Assembly (NCBI GenBank): GCA_037157565.1
Contig: JAZHRO010000055.1
Coordinates: 41,075,001-41,139,000, forward strand
From: Thalassia testudinum
Lineage: Eukaryota > Streptophyta > Magnoliopsida > Alismatales > Hydrocharitaceae
Length of the DNA stretch: 64,000 nucleotides
Direction of reading: 5' to 3'
The translations under genes were made by a program, and so were the position numbers. Of the stretch, positions 1-11,180 are shown in pieces. The first letter of the stretch is position 1, and each line of letters opens with the position of its first letter. The notes beneath the pieces were generated by a model. It saw only the letters and a list, made by a program, of their open reading frames with translations, was not told where the DNA came from and made no database searches.

Positions 1-631
1 TCATCGTACCACATGATTATCCCAAGTACTATATGATTCACATTATAATACTTAGGTGGATCGCATGCACCAAGTTTCCATATCATTATCATACTATCTC
101 TTTATCATTTCTCACTTATCTCATGAGTCCTATAACATTGTTATTTTCCTGACTTCTACAAGCCACCATCACTTACTAATCCTTCCTTAATTATCATCTC
201 ATCATTCCATTCTCATTCCATTCATGGATATCCAAGTGTCCACCAAAACATGATTCATATATCTATGATTACCCATGTTATGCCTAACATGTAATTATGT
301 TCGAGTTGTTATATGCACATTGCCTTCCAATTATATAATCCCCAGCCAATCAAGGCTTCAAAATCACATCTCTACCATTGCTGGTCTCATATATGAATCA
401 AAGTGTCAATGTCTTCACATCTATGTTGTACTATATGTATTCCTATGATTCAATGATGTTTCAACATAGCATGTTCTATCTATCTTAAATATAAGAACAT
501 TTAACATGCATACATCCTCTTATCCTAATTCAATTTAGCATAAGCAATAATGATTATATCACATCATATCATTTCCATAGGGAACAAACAACCATTTTCA
601 TATTCATTTTGATTCCATATCATGCCACAGG

Positions 632-658
632 TATATATATATATATATATATATATAT
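632..658. repeat. (TA)n microsatellite
   Basis: An uninterrupted alternating TA run within the A LTR. The homologous position near 48000 in the other LTR copy has a shorter, interrupted version, so the tract has changed length since insertion. Confidence 0.9.
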
Positions 659-930
659 CATTTATTGAACATATGTACCAGGTAGTATATTTCATTTAAT
701 AAAGCACAAGAATTATGTATTACATCTAATATTCGTAAGTCAAATCCAGAAGTAGACAATTATAGTCAATCCATCATTCTCATGTCATATAATTAACAAG
801 TTGGTAAAAGTAGTCCTATCTACTAGCAAAAGGTGGAAAAACACCACACCAAGCAAAACTACCCAAAACTCGTGCACCTCAACGACACACGGATGGTCCC
901 GCCTCGCCGGTGTCGACCTCACTTGTAAAT

Positions 931-2055
931 AGGGATGAAATCGAGTCAGATATAAGTATTTCCATATTCGTATTTGTTTTCCAAAATTGAATTCAGATTT
1001 GGATTCAAATATTAAGTTGAATAGGATTTTTTATTACCATATCCTAATAAAATTGGATACGAATTTGAATTGGATATTAATCCCATATGGATCCGATATT
1101 AATTGAATTCGAATACAACTTAGATATTAATCGAATTTGAATCAAATATTGATCGAATACAAATACGAATATGATATGGATTAGACTCGAATATGAATCT
1201 AAATTCATTATTTATTAGAAAAATTTTCTCGAAAAAAGATTAAACAAATATAAACGGAAATAAAAAATAAAAGAAGATTTATAGGAGAACCGATATTTTG
1301 TATATAAATGAAAACCAATATTACTATAAAGGTGGAATGAAATTAAATGGCTTCGTTATCTAAAGATTATTGTCTCTTGTAGAAGTGGTTATTCTGTATA
1401 AGTATCAACAGCTGATATGTATAGACAATTAACTTTTTTATAAATATAAGAAAAGGACAAATTATTAGTTAACTATATATGAGTAATTAAATTAAAATAC
1501 ATTCTATAAAATAAAGAATCATAAGATAAGAATAAAAAAGTAATAAGAATAAGGTAGAATAAAATACATTCTATATGTCTATTTCTAAATTTCGCATATA
1601 TATGATTAATATTAAAGTAAGATTTTAAAAAATCATACTAATTTAAATTTATGGTGGTTCAACCAATAGTTTTTAGTGCTTCTACGAGTCATGATGTTAA
1701 CTTGAAATTCTAAGAAAGAGAACATATTGTAAAATCATAATATCCGTAGATTAAGTAGTAGGTTAACTCATTTAAAAAAATTTATATATAGCTACGATAA
1801 GTACATGTTGAAGTGGAAGGTGACGTTAAATTTGAATCCAAAGCCGAATGAATATAATTGGATATCCAAATCCGAATCCGATTTTCCCCATAAAGTTCGA
1901 ATTCAAATCTGAATTCGAATTTGAAAATTTGGGAGTTTCATTATTTGAATTCAGATCCAAATCCAAAAATTATCCGAATCTAAATTACCGAATTCGACTA
2001 GAATCGAATACGATACCTGAATATCTGATTTGAATCTAGATCCATTTTCATCCCT
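931..2055. mobile_element. hAT-like non-autonomous DNA transposon with terminal inverted repeats
   Basis: A block of about 1.1 kb present in this LTR copy but absent from the otherwise homologous copy at ~48280, so the empty site is visible in the same window. It starts AGGGATGAAA and ends with the inverted complement TTTCATCCCT. The flanks acttgtaa and tcctgtaa look like an imperfect 8-bp target duplication, which fits hAT. The interior is AT-rich and made of degenerate GAATTCGAAT-like subterminal repeats in both orientations. No transposase ORF is seen; the 61-codon ORF at 1848-2033 is just this repeat translated. The superfamily call is inference. Confidence 0.75.
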
Positions 2056-3146
2056 TCCTGTAAAACCATCACCAAGGTCAAACATGACTCTTAAAACTAT
2101 TTACCAGTATCATACACGTGAGTGTCCCATACCACTCTCGCTCTTCTCACTGGAGAGAGGAGACTTAACACTAAACTAAGATGATTTCTTACGCAACCAA
2201 AGGGTTGTCCCTAAACTTCATTAGGGGTCTAAACACCTACTATTTAGGTCTATTGTCAGACCTAATAACACCCCCACATCAGTCCTAAAATTTTCCCCTT
2301 TTTCCTCCCACCTTCCTCCCTTTCACATGGAAAAATGAATGCGAGAAGAAGGAACACATGGCACCATGGTGAGCAGCCAAGGGGGTTGTCCTCTTGACAT
2401 TATTTGGCTCCAATTATACTTCATTTACAGACCTTAATGTGATTTCCACATAGCCCACACATCAGCCCAACCTTGTTCCACACTTTTCCCGCATCCCTTC
2501 CCTGCACATGGAAGAAAAATGCACAACAGAGGGAAAATAGTTGGGCAACCTTAGGGATCATCCAAAGCTGCCCCAAGAACAACTTTAGACACCATTTTGG
2601 GGCCTAATAATGTGTGAAACTAGACCCTAAAGGGTCACAATTAGATCTGAATTAGGCCTCTTTTTCCCTCATTTTCTCCCTTCAACAATGGAGAAACAAG
2701 GAAGAGGAGGAAGATGGGTAGTCGGCCACCTCCATGGGCTACCCCCACTCCCCATACCACCACTGTCCATCCTCCACCCTCCCTCCCTTGGTTGGCCTAA
2801 GGAGGAAGAAGAAAAGGGAGGGCGTGGAAGAGGATGAGAAAAAGGATGGGTACGTGTGCCTTCCTTCTGATGATCTTGTCATTGGTGACGAAAGGGACCC
2901 TCTCCCACATCCAGCAGAACATATAACCACCCTCCCCCGAAGTGCAAACGACAAAAAAGTACAAAAAAATTTAAGTTTGGGTCATATAACTTCAACCGCA
3001 CACGATATTCCTCGCGTTCGGTGTCGATTGGAGCCTTGACATTGCTCCGAAATGGGGGTGAAGCTTGCTGCTCGAAAATGGTGGCTAGGAGGTGGGTTTG
3101 GGGTTTCAAAAATGAAGGGATGGGGGTTTTAGAAGAACCCTAGCAC

Positions 3147-3160
3147 CTTATATAATAAGG
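3147..3160 (-). promoter_or_regulatory. TATA box of the A 3' LTR
   Basis: Minus-strand TTATTATATAAGG about 420 bases inside the LTR from its 3574 end, in the position expected of the U3 promoter. No experimental start site can be inferred. Confidence 0.45.
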
Positions 3161-3589
3161 TTTCGGTTCTATTGTTTTTCCCTACTCATTTGTCTCCCGC
3201 CCAAGAATGATCTATTCAATTCAGTCAAAATTCATTCTTGATGTTCTCATTCTTTATAATTTTTCACAAGGAATCCAACGCCGCATATGGTTCGTCAATC
3301 TAACATTGTTTGCACCTAGTACGCCCGTTTTATCGAAACAGGCACATTTAGAGTATCAGGACGTAATGTTTCAAATAAACTCGAAACAAGGCATGCTAAC
3401 CTTATTTGGATTCATCTCAACTCAAGGATCTCTACGGTGTCCTCCGATTCGTAATCGGACACCCGTAGCAAAATTTGGGTTTTGGGACACCAATTCCTAA
3501 AATATTACTTGCATAGTTTAGGCCCAATTAGTGAACTAAAAAGGTTCCGGGCTCGGGACCTTTTAGCTATAACAACCTTAACGAAGTTT

Positions 3590-5176
3590 CATCCTCGAAA
3601 CTTAGGTTGAACTCATGGGAAGAAAAGTTCCTGGGAATAACAACATTATGACCTAACTTGTACCAATGGGGAAACCATTAGTGTGTTAAAAAATAAGAAG
3701 TCAAAAGTAGGCATAACAACCTTAAGACTTTGCTAGTAAGTTACATACCTGGAAAGAGATAAGGGTAGCGTTCTCTCATCTTGGCCTCGGGCTCCCAAGT
3801 AGCCTCCTCAACACATTGGCTACACCACAACACCTTGACGAGGGGTATCTCTTTCTGCCTAAATCGTTTGACTACTCGGTCAAGGATCTGCATTGGTCTC
3901 TCTTGGTAGGTGAGGTCAGCCTTAATCTAAAGTCTGTCATGCTGATGACATACCCTAGATCCAGCATGTATTTCTGTAGGTTGGACATGTGGAAGATGTC
4001 ATGAACCTTGGAAAGGCTCGGTGGCAAAGCAACTCGGTAAGCCACTGGCCCAACTCGCCCTAGGACCTTAATGGTCCCACGTATCATGGCGCCAGCTTCC
4101 CTCTCACCTCGAATCTCTGGATGCCCTTCATCGTTCAAACATGAAGGAATACATGGTCGCCTACCTAAAACTCGAGCGCACGCCTACATTTGTTCACATA
4201 ACTCTTCTACCGACTCTACACAGCCAACATCTTCTGCCCGATTCGTGCTATTAGCTCTAAACTCTGTCGTACAAAATCTGGACCAATCTACCACTGCTCC
4301 CTAGTCTCGACCCAACACAATGGGGAGATACAACGTCGCCCATACAGGGCCTTGAAGGGCATCATCTCAATACTGGAGAGGTAGTCGTTATTGCAGGTAA
4401 ACTCCACCAGAGGCAGGTGGTCCTCCTAGCTACCTCCCCACTCCAATACACAGGATCTGAGTGGGTCCTCCAACCTCTGAATCGTCTGCTCCGTTTGGCT
4501 ATCCATTTGTGGATGTATGCCGTACTGTATTTCAGACAAGTACCAAGAGCCTCTTGTAAGCTTCACCAGACAGGAGCAAAACCGTGGATCTCTATCTGAA
4601 ACGATCTCACGCAGTACACCGTGCAACCTTACGATCTCCTTGATGTAAAGCTTGGCCCACTGTGTCATCCTGAATGTCCTCCTAACTAGCAAGAAGTGTG
4701 TAGCCTTGGTCAATCTATCCACAATGACCTAGATGGCATCGCGTTCTTAAATAGATCGTGGGAGTGCCACCACAAAGTCCATTGATACTCTCTCCCACTT
4801 CCACTCTGGAATGGGGAGAGGTTATAGCAACCCTGCTGGTCTCTGATGCTCGGGTTTCACCTGTTGACATACCATGCATTGATCGACAAACTCCCCAACA
4901 TCCCGCTTCATCCCATCCCACCAAAAGTCTAGTATGATACTATGGTACATTTTGGTGGACCCGTGATGAATGTTCAGACGCGTGCTGTGGTACTCCTGCA
5001 AGCACCTTTGTACCATATCTCTGACAAGTGGTACACGGGTACGTCCTTGCAAACACAACACACCATCCCCCCAACTAAACCCACGGGGGTCGCCTGCTAG
5101 TACTCTATCCCAATGTGCCTGCAGATTAGGATCCTCCATTTGTCAGTCTCAAATGACCTCTGTTAAACGTATGAAT
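3590..5176 (-). pseudogene. Element A integrase with C-terminal chromodomain (decayed)
   Basis: Minus-strand pieces give, in order: the HHCC zinc-binding region (about 5139-4822, ending in the C..C pattern MVCQQVK); the integrase core (4722-4426, containing DRLTKATHF and SDRDPRF, then the catalytic Glu region QTEQT); the C-terminal GPVAYR..L module leading into DIFHMSNLQKY (about 4138-3930); and a chromodomain-like tail around 3900-3780 with VLW and EEATWEPEA. The enzyme inserts retroviral-type cDNA; the chromodomain of chromoviruses is known to steer insertion to heterochromatin. Frames are broken by stops and shifts. The adjacent upstream part was displaced by the solo LTR at 5177-6889. Confidence 0.85.
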
Positions 5177-5910
5177 TGCTACGCTAGCGTGTTAGGTTTT
5201 GGAAAACCTATCGTTGTAGTTTGAAAGTGAAGAACTCGTGTTCAACAAATAAAATTTATACCGAAATTGAAATTCCGGGTCGAACACAGGGAGGCAGACG
5301 TTTGATTTAAAAACTATGCATTTGTTTTTATTTGTCAAGAAGTAATTCAATTTAAAACTAACTAATTATTTACAATAAATAGAAGAGAGTGAGAATATTA
5401 CAAACAGAAATCAAAACGAGATGTAGAATAAATAGGGAATTCATCATTAAGGAGATTGTTTGTTTCACTGTTACAACTAGAAAGCAGAAAATAATTACAC
5501 TAGAAAGCAATAAATTTACTCTAGAAAGCATTAAAAGAATGGAGGGAGAAATGTCCTCCTCGACGATCGCTTGGAGGACGAGCAGAACTACTCTAGAAAG
5601 TAATAAATCTAGACTAGAAAGCAGTAAAAAGAATAGGGAGAGAGATATCTTCCTCGATGATCGCTTGGAGGATGAGCCGGACAGGATGACGCCTGGACGA
5701 AGGAGGATGGAGCAGGACGAAGGAGGACGAAGCAGAAGAATGGGAATGGAGCAGCACGTCGTTGTCGTCGCGGGATCCACTTCCGAAGGGGGACGAAAAT
5801 TTGGACTTTATCTCGCGAGGAGCATCCCAGGTGTGGGACAAGCTTCTCTTGAGCTTTGTAGAGGTAGAGAAGAGAAGGAAGGGATGAGAATTTCGTGTGG
5901 AGGGGGTTTC

Positions 5911-5920
5911 CTTTTATAGT
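5911..5920 (-). promoter_or_regulatory. TATA box of the family-B solo LTR
   Basis: Minus-strand ACTATAAAAG, aligned with the same motif at 16711-16720 in the other B LTR and followed in both by a purine-rich run. Confidence 0.6.
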
Positions 5921-5975
5921 TGCAAGGAGTGGGGGCAAATTGGTTATTACATCTTTAAAACATTAAATGAGGGGT

Positions 5976-6005
5976 CTTTAGTGACGGATAAAACCGTCGC
6001 TAAAG
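5976..6005. repeat. 30-base LTR hairpin, family B (solo copy)
   Basis: Arms CTTTAGTGACGG and CCGTCGCTAAAG around a 6-base centre, with one mismatch. It is the counterpart of the perfect palindrome at 16626-16655 and lies about 55 bases upstream of the TATA box on the minus strand. Confidence 0.8.
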
Positions 6006-6889
6006 CCCCAACGTGGGCGTAGTGGCTGCTGCCCATGCGCGCCCGCTTAGCTGCTCTCTCTCTCAACGCATCTGCATGTTCAACAAATCGCCTCCCCCGC
6101 TCCTTGCTGCGCGCCCGCCCACGTTCAATGGCGCGTCCTCGCCTCATGTGAAATAGCACGTGGGCGCTATTGGGAGATCTGAGCCGCCCACAGCCAATCG
6201 GGCGGTCGCCTTTAATCGCGCGTGCCTGCAGATCGCGATTCGAACCTGCGTCTTGTGAACGCGGAGCGCCTCGCGACCGCTGCGCTACGGAGTGCGGATG
6301 GTCGAGCAGATGTTTTTAGGTGCAGCCGTTCACAGTCATTGGATCGAGATCCAACAGTGGAGAGGGGGCGGATGCGGAGGCTTCAGTGGTTGCATGCGGG
6401 TGTTTGGGCGTCTGAGATGGCTCCACGGGGCGCCATCCTGGCCGTCCATCTTCTGGATGTTGTAGATGGTGCCACGGGTGTTAGATTGACTCGATTTTTG
6501 TGTCGTTAGGCTGCGATCTCAATCCGAATTCATCCGCGCGGTCGGATTTGTCATTTGAAGTGCAGATTTACACCATCCTGGCCCTTGATCTTCTGGGGTT
6601 CCCTGGTCACTATCTAATGCTACAGATGCCTGATTAGGGTGATCTTGGAGTCGTTGAACTCCAATCGTAGACCTGATCACATCTGTACGGTTGAATCTTC
6701 GATCTGAGGCCCTGATAAAAGGTTTGCCCTGTCCAAGCACATAAAAGGAGACAATTAACCTCCATTTATTCAAACTACTCTAAATGCAAGATGATGCATG
6801 TTATGCAATATTTATATCATGCAATGCAATCCTATGATTAAGAACATGCATAAATAGACATCTTAAGTAGTGTAAATGTGTTTACATCA

Positions 6890-7436
6890 ACCTCCCATAG
6901 CTCGGAAGGTGCCAATCATGACAACTCTAGACAGTACAAGCAAGTGTCACTCGTATCTCCCAATGCAACTCACTGAGCTCTGCCAGCAAACCCATCAGTA
7001 TTGTCTGTAAACGGGCATCCGCATCTAGTGGTGGGTGCCTATTGAGGGCGTCAGCTACCACGTTCCCCTTCATGGGGTGGTAGTGGATGGAGCAGTTGTA
7101 ATCCTTCAGTAATTCTAGCCAGCGTCACTGTCTCATGTTGAGTTCCCTCTGGTCAAACAAGTACTTCAGACTCTTATGGTTAGTGTACACATCAAAGGTA
7201 TCCCCGTATAGATAATGTCGCTGTCTTAAGGGCATATACCACTGCTGCCAACTCTAGATCATATATCAGGTACTTTTGCTCGTGCAGCTTTAGCTGCCTG
7301 GATCCATATGCGATCACGCGACCTCTTTGCATAAGTATCACTCCCAGTCCCTGATGGGATGCATATGTGTAGATGCTGTAGTCATCACTACTCAATAGTG
7401 ATGCCAGAATAGGAGCTAAGGTTAGCTTATCCTTCA
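6890..7436 (-). pseudogene. Element A RNase H fragment
   Basis: Minus-strand translation (7437-7192) gives an RNase H core with [17 protein letters not shown], then [10 protein letters not shown] and [11 protein letters not shown]. It continues in other frames to about 7000 with the conserved DALNR end of the domain. In intact relatives this domain degrades the RNA template during reverse transcription. The fragment is isolated between the solo LTR and element B; its upstream neighbour in A is the RT piece that resumes at 17341, and its downstream neighbour is integrase at 5176. Confidence 0.8.
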
Positions 7437-7439
7437 TTT

Positions 7440-7454
7440 TGGCACCGTTGCTGG
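7440..7454 (+). other. Primer-binding site of element B
   Basis: TGGCACCGTTGCTGG, the pattern used by Athila-type elements (commonly assigned to tRNA-Asp). It is recognised by similarity to the primer sites of C (23784) and D (37372, minus). Confidence 0.75.
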
Positions 7455-8748
7455 TAAGACAACGATTTTCTGCATTTTGTGCACTTTATTATTTTCTAAC
7501 TTGTTTTATTTCTCATCTATTATTTTGTAGGTACCTTAACAGGGAATCTTCAAGTGGTAGATTGGAGTAAAGTGCAGTTAAAGACAACTGTAAGTGCTCC
7601 CCATTCTTCCCCCTCCATAGATTTCATCTCACAACATTAATTCAAACTCCAATTAACCTAGCTGTTTGCATAAATCTTAAGGTTAGTTTGGTTGCTTGGA
7701 TTTCCACTCACATTCATCTCACCCTCATATAAAAAAATTAACAAAAAGATATTTCTTGTGGGATAAATCAATATACACACTACATACACCCACATTCAAG
7801 GCACATAACCTAATTGATTTTTATCTACTCAATCGGATTCTGATTTGTGGAACAGGTACACGCAAATCAACATATAAAAGAGTAGAAATCAGTCTAGGTT
7901 AATCATTTTGTGTGCCTAACTCAGTGGTGCAATTTTGGTCAATTGTTTGAGTTGTTTGGGCCGCACCACTTAACCTAAAATCAACTCACCAAGTAGCTTC
8001 CCCTAAGGGTTTTCAATTTAGGTCAATACCAGGCACTCCACTTTACTTTTGATTTCAAAAGGAAAAAGATCTTCACCTATGCTTGAAAATGTGGTTTGCC
8101 TTGAAACTTGATTGAATTAACCTAATTCCAAACCCTAAAAGCTACTTAAGCAAGATTTGAACCTTAAAATCCACTCATTAAAAATAATCTTGCTTGAAAA
8201 CCCTGGTTGTGCACACACTTACACATATTCAATCAATCATTAAGGGCACAACCCATCTTAAGGGCCCACCACATTCCATAAGCACTACAATCCCATGCCT
8301 AAATAAAATCAAGTAGACGTTGGCCTTATGGACTGATTCGCTCTTCGGGGCCCAGTTTGAGATTGTTTATGATTAACCTGCTTGTACTAATCAATCTGAT
8401 ATCTAGCTAGGGGAGTAGCGTCAAATGATTGCAGCTGGGGGGTACATTGGGAACCGAAGGCACAAGCGGAAGGAAGAACCTTCTCCCTAGTCCCTCATTC
8501 TAACTGATTAGATTGATTGGATGCAAGTAGAGTAAATTGTTTATAATCTTAAGACGAATTCTGAGAGTTTGTAGATCCTTAGGCTACCCCACTTAAGGAC
8601 ATGCTTGTTTTGTTGTGCTGCAGGGTTCTTATCACCAATCCTTCCGGCCTCTTCCTAGTTTATGCTGGGAAGGAGGTCATTGAATCCCCGATTGGATGGA
8701 CCACTAGAGTATTCTAGGAGTAGATTGGATTTTGGCCAAATTGATCCC
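7455..8748 (+). other. Element B leader (untranslated, ~1.3 kb)
   Basis: No ORF with a recognisable domain. A T-rich run ending TTTTGTAG stops at 7530, 90 bases after the primer-site start, resembling a 3' splice site; comparable motifs exist in C and D. The stretch 7690-8300 is AT-rich and otherwise featureless. Confidence 0.5.
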
Positions 8749-10728
8749 ATGGCCGATCAACAACCTCCTCTACCTCAGAATCCACAGGAGGTATTTCAAA
8801 GACAGTTGGAACAAATGTAGAGAATGCAAGAATGGTTCCAGAGAATGCAGGGCACTCAGCCCTTGAAGAATTTTTATGATCCTTCAAATTACAAGGAACG
8901 TCCCAGCATCCAGATTCCTGCTGGAGACATAGAAATCAAGCCCCAGGTATTAAGCTTGATGAGACACTTTCATGAGCTTGGCTCTGAAGTCCCGTTCCAA
9001 CATTTGGAGGACTTAACCACTTTGGTCTAGACCACCAAGGCACGAAATGTGAATGAAGAGCAGATGATCATGAGGCTCTTTCCCCACTCTCTTAGGGATA
9101 AAGCTGCTCATTGGTATAGGACCATAGGAAGGCCAATTGCAACATGGAATGATCTGAAATCAGCTTTCCTGAAGAAATTCTTCCCTGTCGGAGGTACCAA
9201 TGCTTTGAGACGGGTGATTACTACCTTCACCCAACGGCTGGGGGAGCAGTTTCATGTTGTCTGGGAGCGATTCCAAGACTTATTGCGGAGGTGTCCACAT
9301 CATGAGGTACCGAAATGACAGCTCATGCAGATCTTCTACCACGGATTGTCTGAGCAACTCAGAAATCATGTGGATGCTTCTTGCGGAGGCAATTTCCTCA
9401 ACAAAGATGCAGATAGCGTGCACGATTTGTTTGAGGAGATGAGTGAAAATTCAATCAATCATGCCTTCGTGGAAACTTTTAACTGGTCCCAACAACCCAG
9501 ATCGAATGTTAATGAAGTCCACGACTCATTCATTCGATATGGAATTGATTTGTAATAAACTAGATAAGGTGGACTTGGTTACTAAAAGGATGGAGTGGAT
9601 GGCTGGATGAACAATTCTTGATCCACTCAATGCCAGAATTCAGGATTCCATTCATTGTGAGCTCCTTCTGGATGGGAGTTCGTGAATCAACTTGATGCGA
9701 CTCAACCTATGTTCCAGCATTATTTGGAACCCCACAGGTTCTAAACTAGGGCCTTTGATCCCAGTTTCTCTAATCCCTCCCTTTCTTTCTCTCCATCCTT
9801 ACCCTATGAGGATGTCTATGCTGTACAGGAGAACGTTAGGTCGAACCCTTACTCCAATGCTTATAATCCAGGTTGGAGAAACCACCCTAACTTCTAGAAA
9901 AACCTGAGGCAGCAGACCCAATTTCGACCTAGCAACTATGCTCCGCAGAGACCAATGGGTCAGGGTCATGTTTTCACTCAGCTGCCTCCGAATCAGGTCA
10001 ATTAGCCAGCTTGGAATGCTCGTCAACCCGTAGGGTAGGCTGATTTGAACCAACAGATGGTAGAAATGCAAGGATCTTTGCTCCAGCTCATGCAGCAAAT
10101 GAAAACCTCACTGGACAACTTGCAAACCGGGTTTATTGCTAATTCTCGTCAACCCGAATCTCTGCCATCTCAACCCGTACCCAACTCGCATAATATCTAG
10201 AATCTAGGCAATCAAGCCTAAGGGTACGGGAATTAGAGGGACTCACACGCACATGCTCAGGTGGTTGAGCAGGGTCCTTCCTCTTCTGCTTCTTCAAATC
10301 AAGGGTTTCTGGCTAATGAAGCCCCTCCAATCTTTCCTAACCCTCCCCAGGACCCAAACCCATATGTATCTGCTAATTCTGTTACCTTGAGGAGTGGAAA
10401 ACAAACTCAGGATCCACAACCACACTGTTCTGATTTATCAAATCCTGGAGAGCCTGAGGAGAGAAAGGAGGACTTTGAAGAGGAAATCAAGGCTCAGGAA
10501 CCTGATTCCACTCATTTTCCTTTTCCTAAGGCTTTGATTAAACTTAGGAAGAAGCTTGTTGATAGTAATGAGGAGCTCTTGAATATACTCAAGAATGTTG
10601 AGATCAATATCTCGCTCTTCGATGCTATCAAACACATACCGACTTATGCTAAATTTTTAAAGGATTTATGCACACAGAAGCATAAGTCGAGGGAATCTGT
10701 TCCGAGGAAGGTGGTACGCTCTGAGTAA
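8749..10728 (+). pseudogene. Element B gag (decayed)
   Basis: I chose the ATG at 8749 because it opens the frame MADQQPPLP that runs, with stops, into the recognisable capsid region. Capsid motifs at about 9049-9470 are MRLFPHSLRDKAAHWY, FLKKFFP, LLRRCPHHEVP and GLSEQLRNHVDASCGG, followed by MSENSIN. After a frame change the C-terminal part (10261-10728) carries TLRSGK and proline-rich linker sequence, the usual bridge to protease in Athila. Gag would form the virus-like particle. In-frame stops occur near 8818, 9028 and 9316, with further frame loss between 9555 and 10260. Confidence 0.85.
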
Positions 10729-11180
10729 GCTAGTTTTGTTATCCTGCATCACCTTCCTCAGAAAAAGAGAGATCCAGGTGCTCCTTTGATTTCTTGTGTC
10801 ATCGGAGATTACACCTTTGATAGAGCACTTCTTGATCTAGGTGCATCTATTAACCTAATTTCGACTTCTCTTTACGAAAAGTTCGAATTAGGTGAACTTC
10901 AGTCGACTTCAGTAATGTTGCAGTTAGTGGACCGTTCGGTCACAAATCCATGAGGCGTTATTGAAGATGTTATTGTCAAGGTTAAGGATTTCTATTTTCC
11001 TGTAGATTTTCTTATTTTAGACATAGATGTACCTGAAAATTTAAGGAATACGCCCATAATTCTGGGGCATCCGTTCCTGGCTACCGCTAAGGCTAATATC
11101 AACTATGAGAGCGGTAGCATGGAAATCCCCTTTGGGGATGAAAAATTGAAATTGGATATTTTTAAGGTGATTAACAAATT
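10729..11180 (+). pseudogene. Element B aspartic protease (decayed)
   Basis: Around 10830-10850 the translation gives LLDLGASIN, the Athila-type version of the D[ST]GA catalytic motif. It is followed by LQLVDRSV, a hydrophobic PVDFLILDI strand, and the conserved TPIILGHPFLATAKANI near 11045-11100. The protease would mature Gag-Pol. It continues directly from gag and leads into the RT linker; an in-frame stop interrupts it near 10952. The same arrangement and motif are seen in element D. Confidence 0.8.

Larger units (their letters stand above)
1..3574 (-). repeat. 3' LTR of element A (enters from outside the window)
   Basis: The LTR boundary at 3574 reads TGTTATAGC on the minus strand, right after the integrase/chromodomain end and a short purine stretch. 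Bases 1-~905 and ~2060-2862 match 47345-49140 closely apart from the inserted element at 931-2055. The left end lies outside the window, so the full length is above 3.5 kb including that insertion. ORFs inside (for example around 2734-3109 and 3207-3500) have no recognisable domain and are treated as chance. Confidence 0.75.
5177..6889 (-). mobile_element. Solo LTR of family B (minus strand)
   Basis: Its reverse complement aligns along its length with the LTR at 15701-17340: TGATGT start (right end, 6889), the motif TCTCCTTTTATG, a 30-base hairpin, a TATA box and the CTACAACGAT end. There is no internal sequence on either side. It separates A integrase (left) from A RNase H (right), and A reads on across it. 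No matching 5-bp duplication is visible (tgaat on the left, acctc on the right), so it was probably not formed by simple intra-element LTR recombination. ORFs inside are non-coding LTR sequence. Confidence 0.85.

Noticed and set aside
1848..2033. 61-codon ORF
   Set aside because: Translation of subterminal repeats of the hAT-like element; repetitive Glu/Phe pattern only.
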